Origin: Kondoa malvinella
Lineage: Eukaryota > Basidiomycota > Agaricostilbomycetes > Agaricostilbales > Kondoaceae
NCBI GenBank assembly: GCA_039545315.1
Contig: BCIM01000015.1
Span: 10,522-74,521 of the forward strand
DNA length: 64,000 bases
Direction: 5' to 3'
Made by a program: the position numbers and the translations under genes
Notes under the pieces: generated by a model
Databases searched by the model: none
Told to the model about the DNA's origin: nothing
What the model saw: the letters and a program-made list of their open reading frames with translations, nothing else
In this document: in pieces, positions 47,020 to 58,860 of the stretch
Numbering within the stretch: position 1 is the first letter of the stretch
Layout of the letters: each line of letters opens with the position of its first letter

Positions 47020-49409
47020 CTACAAGAAGGGCTCTAGGCTGAACTCTAGTGCACTAGCAGGGTTCCCATCAATTTCGAACGCTTGCAGAACTGTTGGATG
47101 CAAGATGCCCAAAGACCCGATTTTGGTGTCGGTGCTGGACTTTTGGAAAACAGAGCTGACGGCTTCTTTCATCTTTCCTGATATGGAAGAATCTTTCCCT
47201 TGTGCTTCGTTTGACTGAGCGACAGCTTCTGGGTTCGGCAGAGGATCAGGAACAGGTTCGTAAGCATGATTGATGAGCTGGTTCTGCTGAGGTGCGGCTG
47301 AAGAAGACGGCGAACGATAGTAGATATCAGCGGCTCGACCAGGGAAGTAAGTGGGATCTGCAACAGGTTAGTGGTATCCCGACGTGATGAAGCGAACTCA
47401 CCATCATGCTCCGAAATGTAATATCCAGCCTGCCCCGGTTTTGACGCTGATGCTATCCTTCTCACACCTAAAGTAGCCATCAACCTATCCAACAAGCCAT
47501 GCACAATTTCGAATCCGCCTCTCCGACCAACAAAAACCGCTGCCACATGCCTAATGTTTCTCGCTCTCCGGTCTTGCGAATCATCTTTAAGAGCTACATC
47601 GCTCACTTCGAAGACCCTCAAAGGCAACGTGTGCTTCCTGTTCTCCCTGACCGACTTGAGCAGACCAGGCAATAAAGAAGTGCGGACGATCTGGTATTCC
47701 GCTGTTTTTGGATTGGCGAGCACAACGGCGGTCTTGCCATCGTCTTTTCGGTTGAGCCATGCAAAGTTCTCATCGTGCGAACATAGAATGAGGGGGAGGA
47801 CTTCGACCCAACCGCTACTTGCACATTCTCGTCGGATAATGTCTCCAAGCTTGTTGATGGGGAAAGGCTGGGCAACAGTGTTGGTAGTAGGGAAGGTTTT
47901 GACGAGGTTGTCAAAGCCATAAGCGATTGCAGCGTCTTCTACTACATCGCAAGGGTGAAGAATGTCTGGTCGAGAAGGCGAAATGTGCAACGTGATGAGA
48001 TCCGTCGACCCTGGGTTGTAGACTGCTTTATTGCCCATCTTGTCCAGCAGGTCGCAGATTTCCGACGAGCTCAATTTGAGAGCAGTGAATCCATTAATGT
48101 ACGAAGCAGAGACTTGTATCGATCTCGTTGACAGATCTGGAGTGATGATGGCCTCTTTTCCTGGATATACGACCTTGACTGGCTCGATGGTGAAAGGATC
48201 AGAAGTGTACTCGCTGAACATGGTGACAATCATGTTGATGACAATGCCAAGCTTGGTCTGATCTGTTGCAGTTGTATCTATGAAAACATCTGTCGTGTCG
48301 AGCGTGATTTTCGTATGCTCAGAGTTGATGATGGGCGGCATAGACAGCACTTGCTGTGTCGAGTCATAGATGATTGGGTATACCGGCGAGTCGCGAATGA
48401 TGGGTAGGAACTTGTTGAGATGTCGGTCCGTCTAAAATTTGCGTTCAGCTACAGTTGTCATAAATTGTGGTGATGAATTACCTCATACAGCTGCATCATT
48501 TCTTCAGCAGTGTAGCTCTTGTCCTTGTTTAGCGGTTGGAACTTGATGTCTTTCGGTGGATGCGCTTCGTAGCGTATTGTCCCCTTGCTGTACGAAGGAT
48601 GAGCGCTGAGCTATTTCTTGTAAAGGGCTGGTGACACGTACGCGACTTTGCTCAGATCGTGAGTACCGATAGCTACCAGCGTCCTCTTTCTCGCGAGGTT
48701 CATGTGTAGCTTGTCTTGCAGATCAATGAAAGAGGCATAGGACTGTGGGGTGAATTTGACTCCTCGTAATACTGCGCCTGCAAAGTATGGACGAATGCTC
48801 TCGGTCTGTACAATAGTAGCCTAGCTTAGCACTCAAGCAAAGGCAGAGGCGAGATCGGCCGACCTCTTTGGCGACTTCGACAGTAATTCCACCTTCTTGC
48901 CATGGCAATAACTTGTATTCCCGTCTCGGCTGCCACCCTAGGTAGATACGCAGTGCTCTGACCAACCCTTCCATACATAAAAGATCATATCTAGCGATGC
49001 TCCCAGTCTCAGCGCTGCTTGATATTTGTGATGCCCTTCTGCTCACCTGTTTGCAGGAATTTCGACTTTAAGCTTGTGCGGCAGCTCGTTGGGAGCACTT
49101 TGCGATGTCTGTATAGTCTATCAGCATGGTGTAGTGTGCCTTTGTGAGGGTATTTGACAAACATCTTCATCCTGGCAATATTTGGGCGAGTCATTAGCTG
49201 TCGCTTGCTAATTCCATATCCAACAAAGACTTACAAGTTCGAGGCCATAGGCAAAGAGCAGCTCATCAAACTCTTCTGTAGCTGTAGCAAATAACATAGC
49301 CATCTCAGCCTGGCATGCTCTGATAGAAATAACTAGTCGAGGCGACGAAACTATACGTCTTGCCCAGCCTGGCGTAGAACTCCTCCTTTTCTACGCTTAT
49401 TGTTGGCAT
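47020..49409 (-). CDS. FRS1: Phenylalanyl-tRNA synthetase beta subunit, cytosolic
   Basis: Beta chain of the alpha2-beta2 enzyme that charges tRNA-Phe. It starts at ATG 49409 ([19 protein letters not shown]). Segments in order: [32 protein letters not shown] (B3/B4), [53 protein letters not shown]. The B5 domain is [20 protein letters not shown] and [20 protein letters not shown], followed by the catalytic-like part [20 protein letters not shown] and [20 protein letters not shown], then [10 protein letters not shown]. The end is [14 protein letters not shown] and [10 protein letters not shown]. About nine exons. It is divergent from RIC8 (191 bp between starts). Confidence 0.95.
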
Positions 49410-49600
49410 CTTCTATAGCTTGGCGTGTCTGCTCCTCCTCTGTTGGTCTTCGCCTTGAATCCTTGTTCGAGGTCAACAACTTCTCAAGTTTCAAAAGAGA
49501 AGCACGGTCCTCTTAACGTGCGCTTCTGCGTAGCACACGCCTCGCTAGCCTGAGACTTGGGGTTGGACTATGCCAACGACGACCTGACATCCCTCAAGCA

Positions 49601-51778
49601 ATGGCCTCTCGCAGCTATGCGCGTCAAATCAAACAAAATAAAGATGCCGCCTCTGCTGCTGAATCGTCTGCCAGTGCAAGCAGCGACAGCAATAGACTTA
49701 CCGCGGCTGAATTACAAAAGGCCATTGACCAATCCACCAACACACTAGTCATTGTCGAAGACCGGGCTTGGGCAGTTGGCATACTCTTGCAAGACTTGCA
49801 AGGCTGCGATCGCAACGACACTACTTCTGCGCTTCCATCGCTGCAAGCTCTCAAGCTGTATGGCAGGATCAGTCAAGGAAGCCGGCAACTGGCGACTCAA
49901 GCAGCTCTAGAAGTATTGCTCTATCATGCGCATATTCTACCTGTCCCATCAGTAGCGCCGCGTGAGCTCTCACCAAGCGCTCTAGAAGCATGGCGTATTC
50001 TGTGCAACGCTGTCAAGCTACATGACAAGGACGCCATTTCAGCACTGGAAAGCATCGACTCCGTGTTGCAGAGCATCGTTCTGTTTGTCCATGTATGCCT
50101 TTCGCATTCTCTTGCCTCAGAAACCAGCTTACAGGCTCTGACAGTCGCCTGCTCCCAAGCCAGCTCACTTTCTTGCCAGTCGTCTGCTCTTCTTGCTCAC
50201 CATCAAGGGTGGTGAAACAAATCGAAGCCTGATAGAAGAATGTGCCATTCTGGACGCCCTATACGATGTGCGTGTCTCGTATCCGAGGAGTATTTCTCTG
50301 ACGAATCCGCCATCCAGATTATATACAAAGCTTCGACTAATGCATCGCCTGCGGATGCTGAAGCTCTATTGGCGCTCTCTGAACAGCTCAAGCTTCTGTA
50401 CAACCTTGCTGTGTTCTACCCGCGCCTATTGGCCATCGATCCAAGGACACCTGCGCCTTTCGACTATATATCATTACCAGCTTCAGATTCCAGATATTCG
50501 CCATCAATTGATAAATCCTCTGTATCATCTTCTCTCGGCCGCGGACTCAAGAACATGTTTTCCAAGTCGCCTTCTTCGTCGCCATCTCTTGGTTCAGGCC
50601 GCAGCAGTAGACCAACGTCACCAGCACCAAGTATGGCAAGGCGAGGCTCTTTTCAAGTTCAACGACATACCTTAGCAGCCCTAGCTCCACCTCTTATCGA
50701 TTTCATTCTCAACTTACCAGCCGCATACAATCAACCTTATCCAAAAGCGCCCCTCAATCACGCTCTGTACGCTTTGAGCGAACTACCCTTCTCGTCAGAA
50801 TGGGCTGCCGGTTCAGCCATGCTTGGCGATTATCCTTCCTTACCATCTACATCTACAGCTGCTACAAACGAGCTTGATTCGCTGCCTCCGCTACCGGCAA
50901 AGTTGCTCTGCTTGCTGGACAGCGCGATGGAGTACACCTTTCCCGGAAATATCGAACCAGACGATTCATCAAACAGGCAAAGATTGACAAAGCCTTCTGG
51001 GCAAGCGCAAGAGTTGAGAACAGAAACGGATATCGATTCGGAATTGGCACCTATTTTGCTATTGATCCGGAAGTGCATAGTAGGCGATGAGTCTGGCAGA
51101 TCGAGAAGGAGTACACGGTCTAGGTTGCTCAGCGAGTCGATGTGAGCTTTCATTCTTTGCGATGTAGACTGTGCTGACGGGAATCAGGGATCGCTCAATT
51201 GCGCTGGATCAGCGGACGGATCTCACTGGTAGACTGGTCAGACTCATGTCAAGCGTCTACTTTGGCAACACGAAAGTGGGAGCTAGCGAATTGTTGTTTG
51301 TGCTTTGCGACCAGGATGGTCAGTCGAACCTTGCTGCTGGACTGAAAGTACAAAGCTGATTCAACTTGCAGCCGAAGAGTTTGCTTCTACATTGGGCTAC
51401 GGTCCAACAGCTGGCTTTCTCGCATCGAATCAACTGCTCGGTCCTCCGCCAGAAGCGAGAGCGAATGGCAAAGCGTCCCATAGTCAGCCGATCAACCCTA
51501 TCACAGGCGCATATGATAGACCAGCGCGGCCAATGGACGATACGCCGATGACAGAGCAAGAAAAGGCGGATGAAGCCGAACGACTTTTCGTACTGTTTGA
51601 CCGGTTGGCAAAGACCGGTGTCATCAATGTCGATAATCCTCTACAGAAAGCGCAACAGTCTGGAAGGTTTGAAGAGATACAAGAGCAGAACGATAAGAGT
51701 GTACAAGAGCAAGAGGAACAGGATGAAAGGGATGCAATAGCGGAGATGCGACAATGGAAAGAGAGAAGAGGAAGGTAG
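49601..51778 (+). CDS. RIC8: RIC8/synembryn, G-alpha chaperone and exchange factor
   Basis: Folds and activates G-protein alpha subunits; in basidiomycetes RIC8 acts in mating and virulence signalling. Exons 49601-50092, 50145-50267, 50318-51141, 51188-51318 and 51372-51778 give 658 residues. The armadillo-like body has LQALKLYGRISQGSRQLATQ, LSPSALEAWRILCNAVKLHD, ASRLLFLLTIKGGETN and EECAILDALYD. Later come DLTGRLVRLMSSVYFGNTKV, SELLFVLCDQD and TLGYGPTAGFLASN, the synembryn-type GYGNAAG motif, then QPINPITGAY. A Ser/Pro-rich insert of about 60 residues sits in the middle (SLGRGLKNMFSKSPSSSPSL). The C-terminal tail is acidic and Gln rich. Confidence 0.88.
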
Positions 51779-52000
51779 TTTATTTAATTTCAGTTCTGTT
51801 GTACTTGTACGCATGTTGGCTGAACGCTGGGGGAGTTGCCTTGGTATAGCCGTCTGCGGATGGTCTCATTCCCTTGCCCTGTAGAGCTATCTCGCCTGCT
51901 GAGATGCGGCGATAACGGTAACTCCGATATCAGATTGGCTGCTCGCAGACGATTGGCTGACGTGACTTAAACAGCGAACTCTTAGCACTGAAGGACAACA

Positions 52001-52616
52001 ATGAGTACACGCGCATTAGCGCCCAGTGGCTCTGGACTGCAACCGGTTGCCAAAGTAGAGACAGAGCCAATTTCTATCGAAGAGCAGGAAATTGAGGCTT
52101 TCAAGCAACAAGACGTTCGTTGTTTTCTGCGTCAGCACGAGCCGTTTTCATGCAGCCTGCAGCTTTTCTTACCGATAGCCAACGTTGGTCGCATGATGAA
52201 GGACTCGCTGCCGCCAGCTGCCAAGATTGGCAAAGATGCCAAAGAGAGCGTGCAAGAATGCGCTTCTGAATACATTTCCTTCCTTGCTTCGGAAGCTGCA
52301 GAGCACTCGAACGGCGAGAAGCGCAAAACATTGGTAAGCTTTGATCAGATCATCAGCTGCATCAGGCTGATTGACAAGTGTTTAGAACGGAGAAGACATT
52401 ATCTTTGCACTAGAAACATTGGGATTCGACGAGTATGCGCGCGTTATGCGTATCTACCTGGCCAGATACAGACTCGTCGGTCAAATCTACTGCATCCCCA
52501 AATCATATCTCATTCTTCCGCTCCAGAGCATAAAGGGAGATGGCGCAAAGACCAAGAAGGTAGCAAGGCAGGACTCGGTTGAAGAAGAGGAAGAAGAGGC
52601 TGTAGACGAAGACTAG
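52001..52616 (+). CDS. HAP3: CCAAT-binding factor subunit Hap3/NF-YB
   Basis: Histone-fold subunit of the trimeric CCAAT-binding factor. Exons 52001-52114, 52163-52333 and 52386-52616 give 171 residues. The first intron (48 nt) can be read through in frame, but removing it restores [20 protein letters not shown]. The histone fold continues [40 protein letters not shown] and [28 protein letters not shown]. The tail ends in a Glu run. A possible 47-nt intron at about 52454-52500 would replace the acidic end by a short basic one, so the last 45 residues are uncertain. The NF-YC and NF-YA partners are not in this window. Confidence 0.93.
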
Positions 52617-52663
52617 AGTAGACAAATAGATTGATCGAAATGTAACATTAGGGGTTTTGAAGT

Positions 52664-53710
52664 TTATCGTTGTCTAGCACTGCCCTTTACCCCTGCGTCT
52701 TTGTACCCTGGAGGTTGGCTCATAGCACCAGAGACCAAAGAGTCTGCGATGCTCGAGCGCTTCGATGGGGCATATGAGACAATGCGTGTTGTTTTGCTAG
52801 GCTGATTCGCATCCTCTTCCACCTGTGCGTCCTCCACTTCGGTCGACAGTTTGCGTTGGACCCAAGAAGGCCTCATGACGACTGCGCTACCCAGAGGAGA
52901 AGCCTTCTCTTGAGGCATGGATTGCTTTTCAGGCAGATGAGAGAAGCTGGAAGCAGCGTGTTCGCGGGCGGGCAATTGTTGGACATGAGTTGGGATGTGT
53001 AAGTGATGAAGCCTGTGGAAGGCCGTCCGCGCAAAAGATCCGAATAGAGCAAATGAGCAGACGGCTGCTGCTGCCAAAAGAAGCCATAGACCGCGACCGA
53101 GTTCTCTTTGGATGGTGTACCCCTTTTCGGGCAGATCTTGTACGGCATACGCGAGTTGCACGGCGAGACCAGCTGCCAGGCAGACTATGGCGGCAAAAAA
53201 GCTTTGAACGAGAAGAGCAGACCAGGAGAACAGAGGCGTGTAGATGTGGATATGTCGATCGCGCTGTATGTGCTTGTGCCCGAGATGACCGACAAGCGCA
53301 ACGCAGATAGCTAGGATCAGCCAAAAGACGACAGCAAGAAGACAGGCGAAAGCTGGGAGTTTGAGGCTTCGCTGGAAACCGACTAAGCCAATGAGCTGAT
53401 CTTGCATCACTAGATTTCTCATCAGCTATGAAATGATGAACTCGCTTGCATGCTGACCAGGCGGTGCATCCTCGGGTAGGCTCTTTGAGCACGACCAATC
53501 TTCATCTTCAGGACCAGCTCGGCGGCAAAGTTCAGAGGCGCCTACCAGCAGATTGTAGACTGGCTCTGTCTTGTTTGATGGCGAGATCGTAAGCGTGAGT
53601 AGAGGCATGGTATCAGCTGAACCGAGTAGAATCGCCAGCATCGCGCTGACCGCTGCGATTGTTGCTGTTAAGAAAGCTGACCAAAAGATAATGGAAGGTT
53701 TAGAAGGCAT
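52664..53710 (-). CDS. Four-TM membrane protein, claudin/SUR7/PalI-like layout
   Basis: Two exons, 53710-53458 and 53409-52664, give 332 residues. Membrane segments are at about residues 7-30 (IIFWSAFLTATIAAVSAMLA), 100-125 (LPAFACLLAVVFWLILAICV), 145-175 (SALLVQSFFAAIVCLAAGLA) and 190-212 (LWLLLAAAAVCSFALFGSF). The first extracellular loop is about 65 residues with a potential N-glycosylation site and two Cys (ELCRRAG, WSCSKS). The C-terminal 115 residues are cytosolic and Ser/Gln rich. Fungal SUR7/PalI proteins share this layout, but the family's exact loop motif was not seen, so the assignment is tentative. A further upstream Met at 53824 is less likely since it would nearly abut the DCS1 start. 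Confidence 0.7.
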
Positions 53711-53835
53711 CTGGAAAGCACGATGAGAGGCTGCTTGGCCGCAATGGAATGAGAAGAAAAGAATGAACAGAAGTCCGACTTCGCAGCATCGCCTCAAGGC
53801 CGGCAAGAGCTTAGAACACGACAACGAGCTTCAAG

Positions 53836-55067
53836 ATGGCTACAAGCGATACTCTAGAGCGTCTGAAAGGCTTCAAGCTAGACCGCGTGCTGAATGAAGG
53901 CAAGCAAACGCGTAACGACATGTTTTGAATGCTTGATGCCAATTTGACGCAAACAGATGCGCCTCATCGCAGGATTGTACTGCTCGGCAAGATACAAGAA
54001 GAGCAAGCCTTGTTGATCGTGGACAAGACTCAATTCGCTTCAAGTGAGATGAGCAACTTCGTCGCTTCACTCGCAGATGTCTCAGATTTGGGAAGCAATG
54101 ACATCTATACCTGGCTAGTAGGCAACACACGCCCTACTGAAACGAGCAAGGACCTCAAGATGACTCTGCTGTGCCCTTGTACTGCCGTGGTAGGTGTTCA
54201 GCTGAACGTTGGACAACAAGCGGTGCTCATTTGTATCACAGCATATCAAGAAGCACGAGCCGCAAGAGTATCGTTTGGTGCGAGAGACGCCCGAGCTGTA
54301 TGCTTCTGTCGTCGTCCCTTTCATGGACTCGATTCCTCCGCAGCGCTTGCAATGGTAAGTCTGCATCGGTTCGAGACTTCTTCGCATCATAGTGAGCTAT
54401 TATCAGGGTATGGAACTTCCTTGCCAAGAAGAGCGAAGGCGAGAAGATCCTCTACGATGACCCAGACCCGAAGAGTGGCTTTGTCATTGCACCTGACCTG
54501 AAATGGGACCAAAAAGACATGTCTCAGCTTTATTTGCAAGCTGTCGTGCACAACAGAAGTCTCCGAAGCTTGCGAGACTTGCGAGCAGAACATGCACCTA
54601 TGCTGCGCGACATCATTGCTCAAGCTGAGAAGCTTGCTGAGGGATATGGCTTGGAAAGGGGCACTGTCCGATGCTGGGTGCACTATCAGCCTGTGAGCAC
54701 GGTTACTGAGTCTAGATATCACACTGAAAAGGCGTTGCAGAGCTATTACCACTTTCATGTTCACATTATGCATATCGGATGCGAATCTAGCTCGCGAAAC
54801 ATCTCGCTCGACGATATCATTGACAATCTGGAAATCTTTTCAGCGATTGAAGAGACAAGCGGACTTGGCTTCTACCAGAAGAAGACCTTGACGTATGAAT
54901 TAGGTGCAAAGCATGGACTGTTTGATGCGCTATGGCAAGCTCAGTGAGTCTCAGTCTGCTCAATGGACGAATGCTAAGATCTGTCTTTCAGATCCAGTGG
55001 CATAAGATCTGCAGCACCGACGGACGTTGAGGGTCCAGCAGAGGGCCAAGGCTGGAATGGCATGTGA
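53836..55067 (+). CDS. DCS1: Scavenger mRNA decapping enzyme DcpS/Dcs1
   Basis: Hydrolyses the cap left after 3'-5' mRNA decay; HIT-family pyrophosphatase. Exons 53836-53899, 53957-54189, 54242-54354, 54407-54943 and 54992-55067 give 340 residues, the usual DcpS length. Motifs: FKLDRVLNEDAPHRRIVLLG, YTWLVGNTRPTETSKDLKMT, CTAVHIKKHEPQEYRLVRET, FVIAPDLKWDQKDMSQLYLQ, and the catalytic histidine triad SYYHFHVHIMHIG, then LGFYQKKTLTYELGAKHGLF. The first intron may begin with GC instead of GT (see findings). The C-terminus adds about 25 residues ending in GQGWNGM. Confidence 0.95.
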
Positions 55068-55095
55068 TTGAGATGCATCTACGTTGCAGTACAGC

Positions 55096-55743
55096 ATGAA
55101 TGCTTATGCTATCTCAACCAGATCATTGTGGCTCGTTCCGAGCACGGAATCGGTACATAGTGGTCTCAGGCAGGCCATCAAAGATATCGCTCAAGGTGAG
55201 TATTGCTCCGACTCCCGCGCGTTACTGACCTGTATCATTTTAGTACATAATACGCCCTCATTCGAACCTCATCTGACTCTGCTCGGCGGGATCCCATTCA
55301 CTACCGATGTTACGTCTCTTTTGCACCGTGTGCAATCCGGCATATCCACCTGGGCAACGTCGAAAGACTCCAGCGATCCTCTCGCGCTCTCTTACGTCAA
55401 GCTAGGCCGGGAGAATATCTACTTCCAGTCTCTCTTCATGCACTGCACTCTGTCAACAGCCCTACAAAGTCTCCGACAGATTCTTCAATCCGAACTACGA
55501 GCTGCCGGCATCATCAGCGCTGACACTAGAGAATACATGCCTCATCTATCCCTACTCTATTCAAGCAAAGCTACCGACTCGCAGAAGGATGATCTGACAA
55601 GATCTATCTTACAAAACCAGTACAAGCTGTCGGAAGGAGTGAATACCACCAAGTTGCAGGATTTAGTCACCTTTGAGGTACATTATCCTTTTCTGAGCTA
55701 TGCACGAGACGCTTATCTGGATCGATACAGGCAAAGCAGCTAG
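55096..55743 (+). CDS. CPD1: 2',3'-cyclic nucleotide phosphodiesterase, Cpd1-like
   Basis: 2H-family phosphodiesterase that in fungi and plants opens ADP-ribose 1'',2''-cyclic phosphate from tRNA splicing. Exons 55096-55195 and 55244-55743 give 199 residues, a size typical of the family. Both active-site motifs are present: FEPHLTLLGGIP (HxT) and YMPHLSLLYSS (HxS). The start is the ATG at 55096 (MNAYAISTRSLWLVPS), where SLWLVPS is the usual first strand. The gene starts 28 bp after the DCS1 stop on the same strand, so its promoter must lie in or before the end of DCS1, or the two may share a transcript. Confidence 0.9.
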   Translation: MNAYAISTRSLWLVPSTESVHSGLRQAIKDIAQGEYCSDSRALLTCIILVHNTPSFEPHLTLLGGIPFTTDVTSLLHRVQSGISTWATSKDSSDPLALSYVKLGRENIYFQSLFMHCTLSTALQSLRQILQSELRAAGIISADTREYMPHLSLLYSSKATDSQKDDLTRSILQNQYKLSEGVNTTKLQDLVTFEVHYPFLSYARDAYLDRYRQSS

Positions 55744-55894
55744 TTGTCATCCGTTCAAAGTTTGGAGTAGACTCATGGGAGGAGTTGGCAAGAATCCCGT
55801 TACTAGGCGCATAACGAGAGTAGAAGATACCAAGGCGAAAGATACCAAGCATATGACGAGTTACAAGCTACTGTTACAACTATTTTGACATTGA

Positions 55895-57883
55895 TTACGA
55901 TAAACCCAAAAAGTCCTTCTCTGCCGCTATCTCGTTCTGTAACTCTTCCAGCGACATTTTCAGACTGGCAGCATCAACTAAAAGTCTCTTGGCATTCGCT
56001 TGCGCTAGGTATTCTGCTACAAGCCTTTCTTGTCTGTCAATCCAGTCAGCAGTTGACCATGAACGGCATGATCTTCCGCTCACTCAATCAGCACAGTCAA
56101 CTTGGCTGCGCGCTCTTCGATCTCCTGCCTCTCAGCCATCTGTTCTTCCGCTGTCCTGCCGCTTGCCTCCCTCCTCAGTCGTTTCTGCTTCGGTGCAGAC
56201 TTGGGCTCTGCTGGCGGCGGCATATCATCAAAGCTACCCAAGCCTTTCAGCAAACCCATCTTTTCCTGCAGATATAATGCAGCGCGATTGGCTATTGCTA
56301 TTTGCAGTCTATCTTGCGCCGCATTGGGTGCTTTAGCGTCTGTAGGTAAATCGCGAATTTTCTTGGATAGTGAATCGAAGGAAGCCAGTAGGGAAAGCAG
56401 TTTCTTTCTTGATGCGAGTAGGGCGTTTCGTTGTGACGGCGTGAGGTTTGCCAGCGAGGTAGAGGATGATAGGATCTCTTCTTGGAAGGCAGGCAAAGCG
56501 GCATCTATTTGGCTTTGGATTTGCAGGAGAACGTCGTGCAATTTGAGCCAGGTCGGTTGCTTGGAAGGCTTGTTTGCAGATTGATGGTGCCTACATGCTC
56601 AATCAGTACACGTACTCGACGGATGAGATGAGCACTGACATGACGACGTTCAAACATTCCTTGCACACTCTGACACCTTCCTTCTCCCTAACAGACTGCA
56701 TCTCTTCATCCAAAGAGTCTTCCAACTCGACCAGTCGCCCATCACCAGCTTCCCAACGATAGCTCACAAATGTACTGCAGCGCTCGGTCCGGCCCAATAG
56801 ACCGGGCGATACATTCGGCGGAACAAAGCACACGATCCTGCCACATAACCGACAATGGTGTTTCCGTATTGTCAAGCTAAATGGTATGCTGCACAATGGA
56901 CAAGATGAAGCTTCTCGGTCTTCTTCCCAGTGGACAATCGTCTGTTCTTGTGTTCGTATCAGGTCTGCTCTCCTTGCTCCTTGACCTTGTACACTTCTTC
57001 TTACGGTCGACCACAGATCACCAGCAGAGACTGATCGAGGCGACGCAAGGTCCTTCAAAGTGATATTGGAAGATGAGCGATTGATCGTAGGCGCCGTAGG
57101 TGAAGAAGCAGGATCAGGGAAGTGAAGATTGACGAGCTTCTCTAAACGTCTATTGATGCGGCCGCTTTCTAATCGTTTGGCTTCTCCTTTGCTCGCGCGG
57201 GATTTGACCAATTCATCTGTTCGGACGCGATAGACGCCTTGAGGTTGGAAGCCTGGTAGATAAGGCGTTTTACCTGGTGGAGGCGTTTGTACTGGTGTAG
57301 TAGACCTGGGTTTGCCAGCTATCATGGAAGACAAGGAAGAATGCGTCGCATGAAAGTAGTCTGTCGGTAAAGCAGAAGAGCCATTAGGTGATACAGATGG
57401 GAGAAAAGCACGTTGGCTCGAAGGAGGAGAGCGAGGGAAACGGTCCAAGCTGTTCTGAGCAGGATGAATAGGTCTCTTTGTAGGTGTTGACGTTCCGCTG
57501 CTGCCTGGTGAAGAAGCGCCTGTTGCCAAAGGAGAAGGAGTGACGATTGTAGGTATGCCATTCTTGCGTGGGAGTGGACTAGGTGAGGCTACAGCAACAG
57601 GTGAAGCGTTGGGAGAAGACTGCACGGGCGCAGAGTTGGATCTAACAAAGTGATCCGACATGGATGGTCGATGTCTGTGCCATGTTCCTTGAGGTGATGA
57701 TCTAGCAGGTGGAGATGCTACAGGCGGCTGCGGCTCTGGTGCTGTGGCCGCACTGTTGATGGAATTGATTGAATGTATTGAAGCCGTTGACCCTCGCTTG
57801 CTGTTGTACTGCGCAAGTCGTAGGAGCATCAGTTCCCTGTGTGTCCCCTGTGGTGGGTATCCTTACAGGTTTGTACTTGACAT
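55895..57883 (-). CDS. VAC1: FYVE protein Vac1/Pep7 (rabenosyn-type)
   Basis: PI3P- and Rab5-binding tether factor for Golgi-to-endosome traffic. A long Ser/Pro-rich N-terminal half precedes the FYVE zinc finger: CPLCSIPFSLTIRKHHCRLC, where RKHHCR is the PI3P-binding core, and VCKECLNVVM is the last Cys pair. An insert of about 60 residues lies within the finger. The Rab-binding helices follow (WLKLHDVLLQIQSQIDAALP, SQRNALLASRKKLLSLLASF), and then a basic/acidic coiled coil to KDFLGLS. The start at 57883 (MSSTNL-ELMLLRLAQYNSKR) needs a 30-nt intron; otherwise the start is a Met at about 57829. The N-terminal C2H2 finger found in yeast Vac1 is not visible. VPS18 and a Rab also lie in this window. 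Confidence 0.88.
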
Positions 57884-58030
57884 GTTGAGTTATTGGTACA
57901 GCTTCACTTGAGCCGTCGTTCATTGTCAACAAATTGCAGCAACAGCGATCAAAGCCCTAGCTTCAGTAGGCACTCGTGCTATCGCCGACGACACTCTGCC
58001 TTTCTTGCTTGCTCTGGCCTCTGACAGAAA

Positions 58031-58629
58031 ATGTGCAAGGTGCATGTCGAGATCTGATGATGCATCAAAAGCTGTTGCTGAGAGACTCTGCTTGAACGCG
58101 CTATAGCATATCTTAAACGCTCAAGTAGCGATCCGCTCTCCCTGCTGCCAGAAATGGTTTGACGTGCGCTATTCTCTTCTCTCCCTTGCCAGATCTACGC
58201 GCTTTAATGCTCACTGGTCCGCATGACAGTGTTCAGAATGCCATGGCGAAAAGGAAGATCACCCTTTAGCAAAGACTATGGAGATGGTCTTTATGTGCAA
58301 GAAATGCAAAAAAGCTTTCCGTAAGGACATGAGCACGTACGAGGAAAGCGACGAATACTGCCCTCATTGCGATAATGGCTATGTCAATCCAGTCTCTAAT
58401 TACTGCGTGTACGGTCCTGATATATGTGAACAGGTGCTGGAAGCGAAAACACCTTCCGCAATGTTGGGAGTAGAGGGAGAAGATGCGAGGAAGGACAGTC
58501 GAATGATTAGGGATGATCGGGTGCAGGAAAAACAGAGACAAGTGCGTATCGTGCTACTCTTACATCTGGCTTTACTAAGACGCTTTCTAGCTGTTACTGG
58601 ACGAGATGATTTCCGAAAAGCTGATGTGA
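58031..58629 (+). CDS. Small CHY-type zinc-finger protein
   Basis: Exons 58031-58039, 58107-58163, 58230-58382, 58434-58541 and 58591-58629 give 121 residues; the first exon codes only MCK. The zinc ligands are regularly spaced: CKHILNAQVAIRSPCCQKWF, DCSECHGEKEDHP, VFMCKKCKKAF and DEYCPHCDNGY. This is the order of the CHY zinc finger, as in mitochondrial intermembrane-space Hot13-type proteins and in longer cytosolic family members. The second half (VLEAKTPSAMLGVEGEDARK, DSRMIRDDRV) is typical of a conserved fungal subfamily of unknown function. Redox or metal handling is only an inference from the family. Confidence 0.85.
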
Positions 58630-58860
58630 GGTTCTGTTGGCCGGCTGCATGCAGCTCAAAGATGAGCATCGTTTCGTTGTACACTACTTTAGAGGATTTA
58701 GTATATTTTGGTGCCGTACAGACGACGCATCGCTTACGTCGACACTATGAACATAAGGTGAAGGTTGAACAGCACCCGACACCGCTCGACGAGCTCTCCA
58801 TGTACATTGCCCGTGATTCTCAGCGCAAGCGTTGTCACAGCTCCGTCTGTTCAACCATTG

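Noticed and set aside
46701..47042. 113-codon plus-strand frame near FRS1
   Set aside because: Overlaps the conserved C-terminus of FRS1 on the other strand and shows no family features.
54360..54380. GGTTCGAGAC stretch resembling a tRNA T-loop
   Set aside because: It lies inside a DCS1 intron, with no acceptor stem, D-arm or anticodon arm around it.
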